Source: Streptomyces sp. H39-S7 (GTDB lineage Bacteria; Actinomycetota; Actinomycetes; Streptomycetales; Streptomycetaceae). Taken from it: a stretch of DNA of 64,000 nt. This document shows, piece after piece, positions 28,060 through 36,280 of this stretch; positions within the stretch are counted from its first letter, which is position 1, and each line of letters starts with the position of its first letter. The DNA lies in assembly GCF_027158205.1 (NCBI RefSeq), contig NZ_JAPVLU010000014.1, positions 1-64,000 of the forward strand, given 5' to 3'. The translations under genes were made by a program, and so were the position numbers. The notes under the pieces were generated by a model. That model saw only the letters and a list, made by a program, of their open reading frames with translations, searched no databases and was not told where the DNA came from.

Positions 28060-29040
28060 TCACTCCCCGGCGACGCGCAGCAGCAGCTTGCCGGTGGTGG
28101 CGCGGGTGTCCATGAGGCGGTGCGCCTCGGCGGCCTCCGCCAGCGGGAACTCGGCGGTGATCGGCAGCTCGACCTTGCCGCCGGCGACGAGCTGGAAGGA
28201 CTTGCCGGCGATTGCGCGCAGCGTCCGCGGCTCGTTCTCGGCGAGGGTGAGGATCGAGAAGCCGGCGACCGACAGACCGCGCGGGTACAGCTCGGGCTGG
28301 CCGAGCTGCCAGGCGGCGCCGCCGCCGGCGTTGCCGAAGGAGACGAGCCGGCCGAAGAGCGCGAGGGAGTCCAGGCTGCGGCGGAGTGTGTCGCCACCCA
28401 CCGGGTCGAGCGCGAGATCGACGCCGCGGCCGCCGGTGGCCCGCTGGACCCCGGCGGCGAATTCGTCGCCGAGGAAGACCTCGTCGTAGCCGTACTTGAG
28501 CGCTTCCGCGACCTTCTCCGGCCGCGACACGACGCCGTAGACGGCGCCCGCCCCGCCGAGCCGGGCGACCGGCCCGGCGACGGTGCCGACCCCGCCGGCC
28601 GCGCCCTGGACCAGTACGGTCTCGCCCGCCCGCAGCCGGCCGACCTCGTGCAGCAGGGCCTGGACGGTGGGCAGCACGGTCGGCAGGGTGGCGCCGACCC
28701 GCAGGGAGACTCCCGCCGGGAGGGCGAAGACGGTGGCGGCAGGGGCCGTGACGACCTCCGCGTAGCCGCTGTGCGGGGTCAGCGCGGCGACCTGCTCGCC
28801 GACGGCCAGGCCCTCGACGCCGTCGCCGACGGCGCGGATCCGGCCGGACACCTCCAGACCGGGGCGGAAGGGCAGCGCGGGGACCCGGTAGCCGGCGGAA
28901 CGGGCCTTGGTGTCGGCGAAGTTCACGCCGGCGTAGGCCACGTCGATGGTCACCTCACCGGGGCCGGGCTCCGGGACCGGAGCCTCGGTCACCCGCAGGA
29001 CGTCGGGTCCACCCAACTCCCCGAATTCGACTGCACGCAT
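28060..29040 (-). CDS. Zinc-type/quinone oxidoreductase (MDR family), ArsR-linked
   Basis: A 326-aa medium-chain dehydrogenase/reductase. The ATG at 29040 follows GAGGGGT by 8 nt and gives the family start MRAVEFGELGGPDVLRV. Conserved parts are VAYAGVNFADTKARSAGY, the NADPH-binding VQGAAGGVGTVAGPVARLGG and DLALDPVGGDTLRRSLDSL. No structural zinc cysteine cluster is visible, so it is of the quinone-oxidoreductase (QOR/crotonase-independent) type. A small ArsR-like regulator is divergent and shares an operator region with repeated CGAACACTC blocks. Confidence 0.9.
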   Translation of the reverse strand: MRAVEFGELGGPDVLRVTEAPVPEPGPGEVTIDVAYAGVNFADTKARSAGYRVPALPFRPGLEVSGRIRAVGDGVEGLAVGEQVAALTPHSGYAEVVTAPAATVFALPAGVSLRVGATLPTVLPTVQALLHEVGRLRAGETVLVQGAAGGVGTVAGPVARLGGAGAVYGVVSRPEKVAEALKYGYDEVFLGDEFAAGVQRATGGRGVDLALDPVGGDTLRRSLDSLALFGRLVSFGNAGGGAAWQLGQPELYPRGLSVAGFSILTLAENEPRTLRAIAGKSFQLVAGGKVELPITAEFPLAEAAEAHRLMDTRATTGKLLLRVAGE

Positions 29041-29074
29041 GACGGCCACCCCTCGCAAGCTGTTCAGTGAAAAG

Positions 29075-29110
29075 CGAACACTCGGAGTGTATGGTTTTCA
29101 TCGAACACTC
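29075..29110. promoter_or_regulatory. Candidate shared operator for oxidoreductase and ArsR-like regulator
   Basis: CGAACACTC occurs twice, at 29075-29083 and 29102-29110, and the first copy forms the palindrome CACTCGGAGTG (29079-29089). The block sits between the divergent start codons at 29040 and 29146, so it is well placed to bind the ArsR-like regulator. The centre is AT-rich (TATGGTTTTC), giving a likely promoter element. Confidence 0.6.
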
Positions 29111-29145
29111 CGCAAGGGTGAACAGGACGAGCAAGAGGACACCCG

Positions 29146-29463
29146 ATGGGCCACCGGACCGAACCCGAGCACACCCACCCGGAGGACGTACCCGTCCTGG
29201 CGGCCCTCGCCGCCCTCGCCGATCCCGTACGCCTCCAGCTGGTGCGCGAACTCGCCGGATCCGGCGACTGGGAGCGGTCCTGCGGCACCTTCGACGTGCC
29301 CGTCGGCAAGGCCGCCCTCAGCCACCACTTCGCGGTGCTGCGCACGGCCGGGCTGATCGAGCAGCGGGACCAGGGACCCAAGCGCGTCAACCGGCTGCGC
29401 CGCGCGGAGTTCGACCAGCGCTTCCCGGGCCTGCTGGACCTGGTCCTGCGCGACGACCACTGA
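29146..29463 (+). CDS. ArsR/SmtB-type winged-helix regulator
   Basis: A 105-aa single-domain regulator. LADPVRLQLVRELAG, then VGKAALSHHFAVLRTAGLIE and QGPKRVNRLRRAEFD, form the ArsR winged helix. The metal-binding ELCVCD motif is absent, so it is not a classical arsenic/zinc sensor; such proteins often sense redox or organic ligands. It is divergent from the quinone oxidoreductase and probably represses it and itself. Confidence 0.9.
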   Translation: MGHRTEPEHTHPEDVPVLAALAALADPVRLQLVRELAGSGDWERSCGTFDVPVGKAALSHHFAVLRTAGLIEQRDQGPKRVNRLRRAEFDQRFPGLLDLVLRDDH

Positions 29464-29517
29464 CGCGGCCCGCCCAGCGGCCCACCCAGTGGGGCGGGGC
29501 TGCCTGCGGGGCGGGGG

Positions 29518-30207
29518 CTACCGGCCGCCGTTGGTGCCGGCCCGTACCAGGCCCGTCTCGTAGGCCAGCACGACCGCCTGAACGCGGTCGCGCAGGTCGA
29601 GCTTGGTGAGGATCCGGCCGACGTGCGTCTTCACCGTCGCCTCGGACAGCACCAGCTTCCGGGCGATCTCGCCGTTCGACAGCCCCTGGGCGACGAGCAG
29701 CAGCACCTCGCGCTCGCGCTCGGTCAGCCGGTTCACGGCGGTGTTGTCCGGCGCACCCGAGCTGGGCAGCATCGGCGTGAAGCGGTCCAGCAGCCGGCGC
29801 GTGGTGCTCGGGGCGACGACCGCGTCGCCGCTGTGCACGGAACGGATCGCGGCCAGCAGCTCGTCCGGCGGCACGTCCTTGAGCATGAAGCCGCTGGCTC
29901 CCGCCTTCAGCGCCGAGAACGCGTACTCGTCCAGGTCGAAGGTGGTGAGGATCAGCACCCGCGGGCCGCCGTCGTCCGGCTTGCGGTCCCCGCCGCAGAT
30001 CTGCCGGGTCGCCTCGACTCCGTCCAGGCGCGGCATCCGGACGTCCATCAGCACCACGTCCACCTTGGTGGAGCGCAGGACTTCGACCGCCTCCGCGCCG
30101 TCGCCCGCCTCCGCGACGACCTCCATGTCGGGCTGGGCCTGCAGCACCATGCGGAAACCGGTGCGCAACAGCACCTGGTCGTCGACGAGCATCACGCGGA
30201 TCGCCAT
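29518..30207 (-). CDS. NarL/FixJ-type response regulator
   Basis: A 229-aa regulator with receiver domain (MLVDDQVLLRTGFRMVLQ, phospho-acceptor Asp in DVVLMDVRMPRLDGVE, Lys in GFMLKDVPPDELL) and LuxR-type helix-turn-helix (LTEREREVLLLVAQGLSNGE, then TVKTHVGRILTKL). It is the partner of the kinase gene immediately upstream (30309-31511), separated by 101 bp that contain short GGTTCTGC and GGTCGGC-type tandem repeats. Regulated genes are unknown. Confidence 0.93.
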   Translation of the reverse strand: MAIRVMLVDDQVLLRTGFRMVLQAQPDMEVVAEAGDGAEAVEVLRSTKVDVVLMDVRMPRLDGVEATRQICGGDRKPDDGGPRVLILTTFDLDEYAFSALKAGASGFMLKDVPPDELLAAIRSVHSGDAVVAPSTTRRLLDRFTPMLPSSGAPDNTAVNRLTEREREVLLLVAQGLSNGEIARKLVLSEATVKTHVGRILTKLDLRDRVQAVVLAYETGLVRAGTNGGR

Positions 30208-30222
30208 CGTGTTCTGGTCCTC

Positions 30223-30297
30223 TTCTGCTGGTTCTGCCGGAAGTCTGGTTCTGCTGGAAGTCGGCGGGTCGGTGGGTCGGCGGATCGGCAGGTCGGA
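30223..30297. repeat. Short tandem repeats between histidine kinase and response regulator genes
   Basis: Two degenerate arrays lie side by side: GGTTCTGCxGGAAGTC-type units (about 30228-30262) and TCGGCGGG/TCGGTGGG-type 7-9-bp units (about 30261-30297). They fill most of the 101-bp gap between the coupled genes. Confidence 0.55.
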
Positions 30298-30308
30298 GTG
30301 TCCGGGAT

Positions 30309-31511
30309 TCAGCGTCCCGTCTTGAGGGGCAGCACGGCGCTGATCCGGAAGCCGCCGCCGGGCCGCGGGCCGGCCTCCAACGTGCCGCCGATCATGGCGA
30401 TGCGCTCCCGCATCCCGACCAGCCCCTGCCCGAGGCCGTCCCGCCCGCCGTCCTGGTACAGCTCGTGCTGCGCACCCCGCCCGTCGTCCTCGACGAGCAG
30501 GTCCAGTTCGGCGTCCGCGAAGACGAGCTGGACGGTGGCGGTCGCGTCCATGCCGCCGTGCTTGCGGGTGTTCGTCAGCGCCTCCTGGACGATGCGGTAC
30601 GCGGTCAGCTCCACGCCGCTGGAGAGCGGGCGGACCTCCCCCGTCACCTCGAAGCGCACGGGCAGCCCCGCGCCGCGCACCTGCTCGACGAGCTCGGAAA
30701 GCTGGTCGACCCCGGGCTGCGGCACGTACTCGCCGCCGCTGTCGTCGCCCGCCCGCAACAGGCCGAGCAGCCGGCGCATCTCGGCGAGCGCCTGCCGGCC
30801 GGTGCTGGAGATCGTCGCCAGCGCCTGCTTGGCCTGCTCCGGCGAGGCGTCCAGCACGTAGGCGGCGCCGTCCGCCTGCACCACCATCACCGACACGTTG
30901 TGCGCCACCACGTCATGCAGCTCACGGGCTATGCGGGCCCGCTCGGCGGCGACCGCGGCCTTGGACTGCGCCTCGCGCTCCCGCTGGAGCCGGGCGGCGC
31001 GCTCCTCCAGCTGGAGGTAGTAGGCACGGCGGGTGCGGAGGCTGTCGCCGATGACCCAGGCGAGCGCGAACGGGACGGACAGGAAGATCACTTGGACGAT
31101 GCCGACCCAGGTGCTGGGCGGTGGGTCCTCCTCGTGCCAGCGCAGCGTCGAGATCGGCGAGGCGCTCAGACCGCCGACGAGCGCGAGCCGCGAGGCCCAG
31201 CGGGAGCCGTTGGCGGCGGCGGTGTAGACGGCGACCAGCATCGCGAAGTCACCGGGATTGACCTTGACGTTCAGCACCATCTGGGCGATGCCGAGGGCGA
31301 TGACCAGCAGCAGCGTCTTCTCCGGCGACCGGCGGCGCAGCGCCACGACGGCGGCCAGCCCGATCGAGATCGGAACCGCGGCCATCCGCGAGAACTCCGA
31401 AGGGAAGTCGTCTTCCAGCACCCACACCGCGTTGATCCCGAGCAGGACGAGAGCCCAGAAGCTGTCGACCCACGTCGGGTGTCTGCGGAGGAAGGAGTAG
31501 AGGCGCTGCAC
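30309..31511 (-). CDS. Sensor histidine kinase (HisKA_3 type)
   Basis: A 400-aa NarL-type kinase from GTG 31511. Five or so membrane segments fill the N-terminal 165 residues (FWALVLLGINAVWVL, ISIGLAAVVALRR, VIFLSVPFALAWVIG). A coiled-coil segment (QLEERAARLQREREAQSKA) leads to the phospho-acceptor motif RIARELHDVVAHNVSVMVVQ. The HATPase core shows EALTNTRKHGG and VEDDGRG. It pairs with the response regulator downstream. The signal is unknown. Confidence 0.93.
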   Translation of the reverse strand: MQRLYSFLRRHPTWVDSFWALVLLGINAVWVLEDDFPSEFSRMAAVPISIGLAAVVALRRRSPEKTLLLVIALGIAQMVLNVKVNPGDFAMLVAVYTAAANGSRWASRLALVGGLSASPISTLRWHEEDPPPSTWVGIVQVIFLSVPFALAWVIGDSLRTRRAYYLQLEERAARLQREREAQSKAAVAAERARIARELHDVVAHNVSVMVVQADGAAYVLDASPEQAKQALATISSTGRQALAEMRRLLGLLRAGDDSGGEYVPQPGVDQLSELVEQVRGAGLPVRFEVTGEVRPLSSGVELTAYRIVQEALTNTRKHGGMDATATVQLVFADAELDLLVEDDGRGAQHELYQDGGRDGLGQGLVGMRERIAMIGGTLEAGPRPGGGFRISAVLPLKTGR

Positions 31512-31740
31512 ATTACCCAGCGTATGCAGGGGAATGGCGGTCCGGGGTCAACCGGCAGATCGATCTCGGGTACTCCGCAAGGTGGAGGGAACCCCCTTGA
31601 ACCTGGCATTGGACCCGTTCCGGCCCGGCTTTGATCCCGTTTCGGTCTGTTTTCGCCCCTCAAGAGACTCAGGGGGCACGATCCGGTCACAGGGGAGCGC
31701 CCGCTTCCACCCCTGCGAGTCGGCCGCACGGCCTCGCGGG

Positions 31741-33372
31741 TCAGCCCGCGCGGCGGTGGTTGCGCGTGCGGGAGCGCTTCTCGATGTACATGCGCTGGTC
31801 CGCGGAGTGCAGGATCTCGTCGGCGGTCATGCCGCAGCCGGCCCAGCCGATACCGAAGCTGGCCCCGACGCGTACCGCCCGCCCGTCGACCCGGATCGGC
31901 GGGATGATCGCGTTGCGCAGCCGCACCGAGAGGTCCTGCGCGTCGGCGGGGCCCAGGCCGTCGGCGAGGACGACGAACTCGTCGCCGCCGAGCCGGGCGA
32001 CGGTGTCGCCGTCACGGACCACGCTGGCCAGCCGGCGGGCCACCTCGATCAGGACGGCGTCCCCCGTGTGGTGGCCGAACCGGTCGTTGATCGACTTGAA
32101 GCCGTCCAGGTCGCAGAAGAGCACGGCCAGGCCCTTGCTGCCCGAGTCCTCGCTCTCGTCCGGCGCGATGGTGTGGGTGTGCAGGTCGTAGCCGCCGACC
32201 GCCCCCATGGGGCTGGCCATGTCGTCGGGGCCGAAGCCGTAGCTGAACGCGAACTCGTCGGGCGCCGCGTCGGAGACCGCGTCGTCGGGCCGTTGACAGA
32301 GGCGGCTGGAGAGCCGGGCGCGCAGCTCCGCGCTGTTCGGCAGTCCGGTGAGCGAGTCGTGGCTGGCGCGGTGTGCGAGCTGCATCTCGCGGCCCTTGCG
32401 CTCCTCGATGTCCTCGACGTGGGTCAGCAGGAAGCGCGGCCCGTCCGCCGTGTCCGCGACGACGGAGTTGCGCAGCGAGACCCACACATAGGTGCCGTCG
32501 CGGCGGGCCAGGCGCAGTTCGGCCCTGCCGCCCTCGGCGGAGGTCCGCAGCAGCAGGCCGACGTCCTCGGGGTGGACGAGGTCGGAGAAGGAGTAGCGGC
32601 GCATCACGGAGGCGGGGCGGCCCAGCAGCCGGCACAGCGCGTCGTTGGCGCGCAGCAGTTTGCCGTGCTGGTCGCCGCCCATCTCGGCGATGGCCATACC
32701 GCTGGGCGCGTACTCGAACGCCTGCCGGAAGCTCTCCTCGCTGGCGCGCAGCGCCTGCTGGTCGCGCTCCAGCCGGACCAGCGCCCGCTGCATGTTGGCC
32801 CGCAGCCGGGCGTTGCTGATGGCGATGGCGGCCTGGAAGGCGTACATCTGCAGCGCCTCGCACCCCCACGGTCCCGGGTGCCGGCCGTTGGTGGGCTTGT
32901 CGACGGAGATGACGCCGATCAGTTCGCCGCCGATGTTCGCGGAGGCGTACATGGGGGCGTAGAGGCGGTCGTTGGGGTGCCACTCGTCGGGGAAGCGGGG
33001 CGGCGGGCCGTCGGTGTGCCACTGCGGGACGTCGTCGTCGACCAGGACCCAGCCCTCGGTGTGCGGTATGAACCGCAGCATCCCCCAGCGCTCGCCCATG
33101 TTCAGCCGGCGCTCCCACGAGGCGCGGGATCCGACCCGGCCGGCGAGCAGTGACTCGGCGGCGGCACTACCGGCGAAGGCGGCGACGACCAGGTCGCCGT
33201 CGGGTCGCACCAGGTTCACGGCGCACAGTTCGTAGCCCAGCCCGTTGACCACCCCGTCGGCCACGGCCTGCAGAGTGTCGGCGAGACTTCGTGCCGTATT
33301 GAGGTCTGCGACGACCTGGTGCAGCTGACGCAGGGTCGCGAGACGGACATACGGCTCCGACTCGGTGTCCAT
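31741..33372 (-). CDS. cdgB: GAF-PAS-GGDEF diguanylate cyclase, CdgB-like
   Basis: A 543-aa cytoplasmic protein from ATG 33372 (GAGAGAG upstream); the 42-residue extension to 33498 looks non-coding. In order: GAF domain (about residues 20-210, TARSLADTLQAVADGVVNGL, GGELIGVISVDK), PAS/PAC (about 225-350, EYAPSGMAIAEMGG, FLLTHVEDIEERKGRE), and GGDEF domain (about 360-535) with active-site RLGGDEFVVLADGL and phosphate-loop LDGFKSINDRFGHHTGD. It should make c-di-GMP, the BldD ligand controlling Streptomyces development. The domain order matches S. coelicolor CdgB, a BldD target. A dyad upstream resembles half-site geometry of a BldD box. Confidence 0.85.
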   Translation of the reverse strand: MDTESEPYVRLATLRQLHQVVADLNTARSLADTLQAVADGVVNGLGYELCAVNLVRPDGDLVVAAFAGSAAAESLLAGRVGSRASWERRLNMGERWGMLRFIPHTEGWVLVDDDVPQWHTDGPPPRFPDEWHPNDRLYAPMYASANIGGELIGVISVDKPTNGRHPGPWGCEALQMYAFQAAIAISNARLRANMQRALVRLERDQQALRASEESFRQAFEYAPSGMAIAEMGGDQHGKLLRANDALCRLLGRPASVMRRYSFSDLVHPEDVGLLLRTSAEGGRAELRLARRDGTYVWVSLRNSVVADTADGPRFLLTHVEDIEERKGREMQLAHRASHDSLTGLPNSAELRARLSSRLCQRPDDAVSDAAPDEFAFSYGFGPDDMASPMGAVGGYDLHTHTIAPDESEDSGSKGLAVLFCDLDGFKSINDRFGHHTGDAVLIEVARRLASVVRDGDTVARLGGDEFVVLADGLGPADAQDLSVRLRNAIIPPIRVDGRAVRVGASFGIGWAGCGMTADEILHSADQRMYIEKRSRTRNHRRAG

Positions 33373-33488
33373 GCCTCTCTCCGAGCCCTCGACAGCAACT
33401 CCTGGGATTTCTTGTCGTCCGATTGCCACGGCAACTGAATCACAGGGAGCAGTTCGCCCGGTACACAGGGTCAACAATTCCTGCCCCT

Positions 33489-33504
33489 TGTGACTCAAGT
33501 CACA
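33489..33504. promoter_or_regulatory. BldD-box-like dyad upstream of cdgB
   Basis: TGTGACT-CA-AGTCACA is a perfect 7-bp inverted repeat with a 2-nt centre, about 117 bp upstream of the cdgB start. The half-sites (TnAC...GTnA) agree with the reported BldD consensus, but the centre is one base shorter than the 15-bp pseudopalindrome. The 33373-33691 divergent region otherwise shows no gene. Confidence 0.45.
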
Positions 33505-33691
33505 GGAGTTTGTCCCGGCTTGACCACGGAGCGTATGGCTTTGGGCCGAGGCTCCGGCTAGTACCGGCCTAGGACTTCCGGAGGCCCCTACCCGGATGGG
33601 TCCTGGTCCCGAAGCCCGATGCGCGCGGCCAGGACAGGGACGTACCGTCCTTGGTGTGCTTCAGACATCCGCTGTCCCCCATCCTGGGATC

Positions 33692-34195
33692 ATGGCCCAC
33701 CCCGACGACTTCCGAGCCGCGATGGCCCGCCTCGCGGCCGGCGTCGTTCTCGTCACCGCCCACGACCCCGAGGACGGGCCCAGGGGCGAGGACGTCGGCA
33801 TGACGGCCACCGCGTTCCTGTCCGTCTCGCTCGAACCGCCGATGGTACTGGTGAGCGTCCGTGCGGACTCGCGAATGGACGATCTGCTGGAGCGGCAGCC
33901 GCTGTGGGCGGCGTCCGTGCTCAGCGAGAGCCAGCGACACATCGCCGGGCGCTTCGCGATGCGCGGGCGGATCAGCGACCGGCTGCTCTTCGAGGACGTG
34001 TCCTACTACCGCGGCCCCAGGTCCGGCGCCCCGATACTCGGCGGCGCGCTCTCGGTGCTGGAGTGCGAAACGGAACAGCGGGTCACGGCCGGGGACCACA
34101 CCCTGGTCATCGGACGGGTGCTCGCCGCGAAGACGCCGAGCGCCGACGGCTCACCCCTCGTCTACTTCAAGGGCCGCTACCGGCAGCTCGACTAG
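33692..34195 (+). CDS. Flavin reductase-family protein
   Basis: A 167-aa FMN-binding split-barrel protein from ATG 33692. [19 protein letters not shown] is the start of the flavin reductase domain, followed by [20 protein letters not shown] (FMN phosphate contact region) and [14 protein letters not shown]. The usual HV.G motif is replaced by [10 protein letters not shown]. Such proteins supply reduced flavin to two-component monooxygenases or act as general flavin reductases. No monooxygenase partner is adjacent. It is convergent with arfB. Confidence 0.88.
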   Translation: MAHPDDFRAAMARLAAGVVLVTAHDPEDGPRGEDVGMTATAFLSVSLEPPMVLVSVRADSRMDDLLERQPLWAASVLSESQRHIAGRFAMRGRISDRLLFEDVSYYRGPRSGAPILGGALSVLECETEQRVTAGDHTLVIGRVLAAKTPSADGSPLVYFKGRYRQLD

Positions 34196-34242
34196 GCCCT
34201 GTCCGACGGATCCCGCCCGGCCCGGCCTCCCAGCGGCCGGGA

Positions 34243-34671
34243 TCAGTCCCAGGAGCGCTGGTCGCGGCCGCGCTTGGTATCGCCGCGCTGCTTCTTGTGC
34301 CGCAGCCGCCGCTCGTTGATGCCGCGCGGGATCTTCGTCGGGCGGCGCGGCTTGGGGGGCGGGGCGGTCGCCGTCGCCAGCACCGACGCCAGCCGGGCGA
34401 GCGCCGTCTCCCGGTTGCGCCACTGCGAGCGGTGCTCGGAGGCTTTGACCGCCAGGACACCGGAGACGAGCTTGCCCGCGAGGCGCTCCAGCGCCCGGTC
34501 CTTCCAGACCGGCGGCAGGCACTCCGTACCGGCGAGGTCGAAGCGCAGCTCGACCTGGCTGTCGCTGGTGTTCACATGCTGCCCGCCCGGCCCCGACGAC
34601 CTGGAGAAACGCCACAGGAGCTCGGCCTCCGGAACGGAGACGGAGCCGCGAATGACAAGGGGACCGGACAT
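34243..34671 (-). CDS. arfB: Alternative ribosome-rescue factor ArfB (peptidyl-tRNA hydrolase)
   Basis: ArfB (YaeJ) releases peptides from ribosomes stalled without a stop codon. The 142-aa protein has the class I release-factor catalytic motif in [19 protein letters not shown] (GGQ) and a basic C-terminal tail ([20 protein letters not shown]) that in known ArfB enters the empty mRNA channel. The length matches the family. Confidence 0.95.
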   Translation of the reverse strand: MSGPLVIRGSVSVPEAELLWRFSRSSGPGGQHVNTSDSQVELRFDLAGTECLPPVWKDRALERLAGKLVSGVLAVKASEHRSQWRNRETALARLASVLATATAPPPKPRRPTKIPRGINERRLRHKKQRGDTKRGRDQRSWD

Positions 34672-34857
34672 GCGTCCTATGATCCCGTGTTCCGGCGGCT
34701 CCCGTCACAGGGTTTTCCACGGGGTTCTCCCTGGCTGTTCGAGCCGCCGCGGCCGATCCGGAATCCTTCGAAGGGAACCAGACCGTCCTCTGACGGCGTT
34801 GTGACGGGTGACGGTAGCTTCGTCGGCAACAACCCATCTCCATGGAGGGGACTCCCA

Positions 34858-35433
34858 ATGGCTGTAAGCCTGTCCAAGGGCGGCAACGTCTCGCTGACCA
34901 AAGAGGCGCCTGGCCTGACGGCTGTCACGGTCGGTCTCGGCTGGGACGTCCGTACCACTACCGGTACCGACTTCGACCTCGACGCGAGCGCCATCGCAGT
35001 GAACACCACCGGCAAGGTCTACTCGGACGGCCACTTCGTCTTCTTCAACAACAAGGCGACGCCGGACCAGTCCATCGTCCACACCGGCGACAACAAGACC
35101 GGTGAGGGCGAGGGCGACGACGAGCAGATCAAGGTCAACCTGGCGGCCCTCCCGGCCGACATCGACAAGATCGTCTTCCCGGTCTCGATCTACGACGCCG
35201 AGACCCGGAGCCAGAACTTCGGCCAGGTCCGCAACGCGTACATCCGTATCGTCAACCAGGCCGGCGAGGCGGAGATCGCCCGTTACGACCTGAGCGAGGA
35301 CTCGGCCACCGAGACCGCGATGGTCTTCGGCGAGCTGTACCGCAACGGCGCGGAGTGGAAGTTCCGCGCGGTGGGCCAGGGCTACGCCTCCGGCCTCGTG
35401 GGTATCGCCACGGACTTCGGCGTCAACCTCTGA
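34858..35433 (+). CDS. TerD-family calcium-binding stress protein
   Basis: A 191-aa TerD/CABP-type protein. ATG 34858 follows GGAGGGG (34844-34850). [40 protein letters not shown], then [13 protein letters not shown] and [20 protein letters not shown] are diagnostic; the Asp-rich loops bind Ca2+ in the family. Several TerD paralogues exist in Streptomyces and influence differentiation and stress resistance. A perfect 18-bp hairpin terminator follows. Confidence 0.96.
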   Translation: MAVSLSKGGNVSLTKEAPGLTAVTVGLGWDVRTTTGTDFDLDASAIAVNTTGKVYSDGHFVFFNNKATPDQSIVHTGDNKTGEGEGDDEQIKVNLAALPADIDKIVFPVSIYDAETRSQNFGQVRNAYIRIVNQAGEAEIARYDLSEDSATETAMVFGELYRNGAEWKFRAVGQGYASGLVGIATDFGVNL

Positions 35434-35442
35434 CACCGCCTC

Positions 35443-35482
35443 CCGACGGCCCCCGGATCGCTCTCGATCCGGGGGCCGTCGG
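35443..35482. terminator. Terminator between terD-family gene and hbpS
   Basis: A perfect 18-bp stem (35443-35460 with 35465-35482) and a CTCT loop lie 10 bp after the terD-type stop and 37 bp before the convergent hbpS stop. It can act for both. Confidence 0.9.
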
Positions 35483-35518
35483 CGTTCGCGCGGGGCTGTC
35501 CGAGGCCGAGGGCCGGCG

Positions 35519-36055
35519 TCACTTCGCGAGGGCGGCCACACCGGCTCGCGCGAACTGCTCGTCCAGGTCACCGCTGGGGGCGCCGGCGACACCGATGGCC
35601 GCGATCGGCGCGGACCCGGAGGTGACGGGGGTCGCGCCGGCCAGGAAGAGGGTGCCGGGGATGTCCTTGAGGTTCGGGGCCTGGGCGAGCCGCTTGGCCA
35701 GCTCCGAGGTGGGGGCGTTCCAGGAGACCGCGGTGTACGCCTTGCGCTCGGCGGACTCGTAGGACTGCGGACCGGCGCCGTCGCCGCGCAGGGTGACGAT
35801 GGTGTTCCCGTCACGGTCGACGACCGCGACGGTGACGTGCTGGCCGGCCTTCTCGGCGGCGTCCAGGGCCGCGTGCGCGCCCTTGGCGGCGGCGTCGACC
35901 GACAGATGCGTCGTCCCGACGGTCTGCGACGCCCGGACGTCGGCGGCCTTCGCGGCGGGCGCCGGGGCGGCGGACGCCGACACGCTGCCGAAGACGCCGG
36001 CGCCGAGAGCGGCGGCGGCGAGGGACCCGGCCAGCACACGATGGGAAATCTTCAC
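35519..36055 (-). CDS. hbpS: Secreted haem-binding sensor protein HbpS
   Basis: HbpS is an extracellular octameric haem/iron-binding protein that controls the SenS/SenR two-component system in S. reticuli. GTG 36055, after GAGGAG, gives 178 aa. A signal peptide (VLAGSLAAAALGAGVFG...SASA) precedes a GlcG/HbpS domain: GAHAALDAAEKAGQHVTVAV, VDRDGNTIVTLRGDGAGPQS, then SYESAERKAYTAVSW, which contains an ExxE motif of the type reported to bind iron in HbpS, and PIAAIGVAGAPSGDLDEQFA at the end. The divergent senS-senR genes support the name. Confidence 0.9.
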   Translation of the reverse strand: MKISHRVLAGSLAAAALGAGVFGSVSASAAPAPAAKAADVRASQTVGTTHLSVDAAAKGAHAALDAAEKAGQHVTVAVVDRDGNTIVTLRGDGAGPQSYESAERKAYTAVSWNAPTSELAKRLAQAPNLKDIPGTLFLAGATPVTSGSAPIAAIGVAGAPSGDLDEQFARAGVAALAK

Positions 36056-36167
36056 GGTCACTCCTCGTTGGATCGGTGCGGCCCGCACCGGGCCTGCCCT
36101 TCGATCCTCATCCCGGCCGGGGCCGACCGGGGTCGACGTTCCAGCCCCTCCCCGCGGGCATGATGGA

Positions 36168-36181
36168 TGACAGGGCTGTCA
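36168..36181. promoter_or_regulatory. Inverted repeat between hbpS and senS
   Basis: TGACAG-GG-CTGTCA is a perfect 6-bp inverted repeat in the 225-bp divergent region. It is placed where SenR, known to bind upstream of hbpS in S. reticuli, could act. I cannot confirm identity with the published site. Confidence 0.4.
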
Positions 36182-36280
36182 ACCGATCGGATGATGCGGG
36201 GCGGGCGACGCCGGGCGATAAAGGGAGACGGGGGTACCGGAACCCGGCCCGGGGCCGCAGCAGCCGACGAGGAGATCCAC

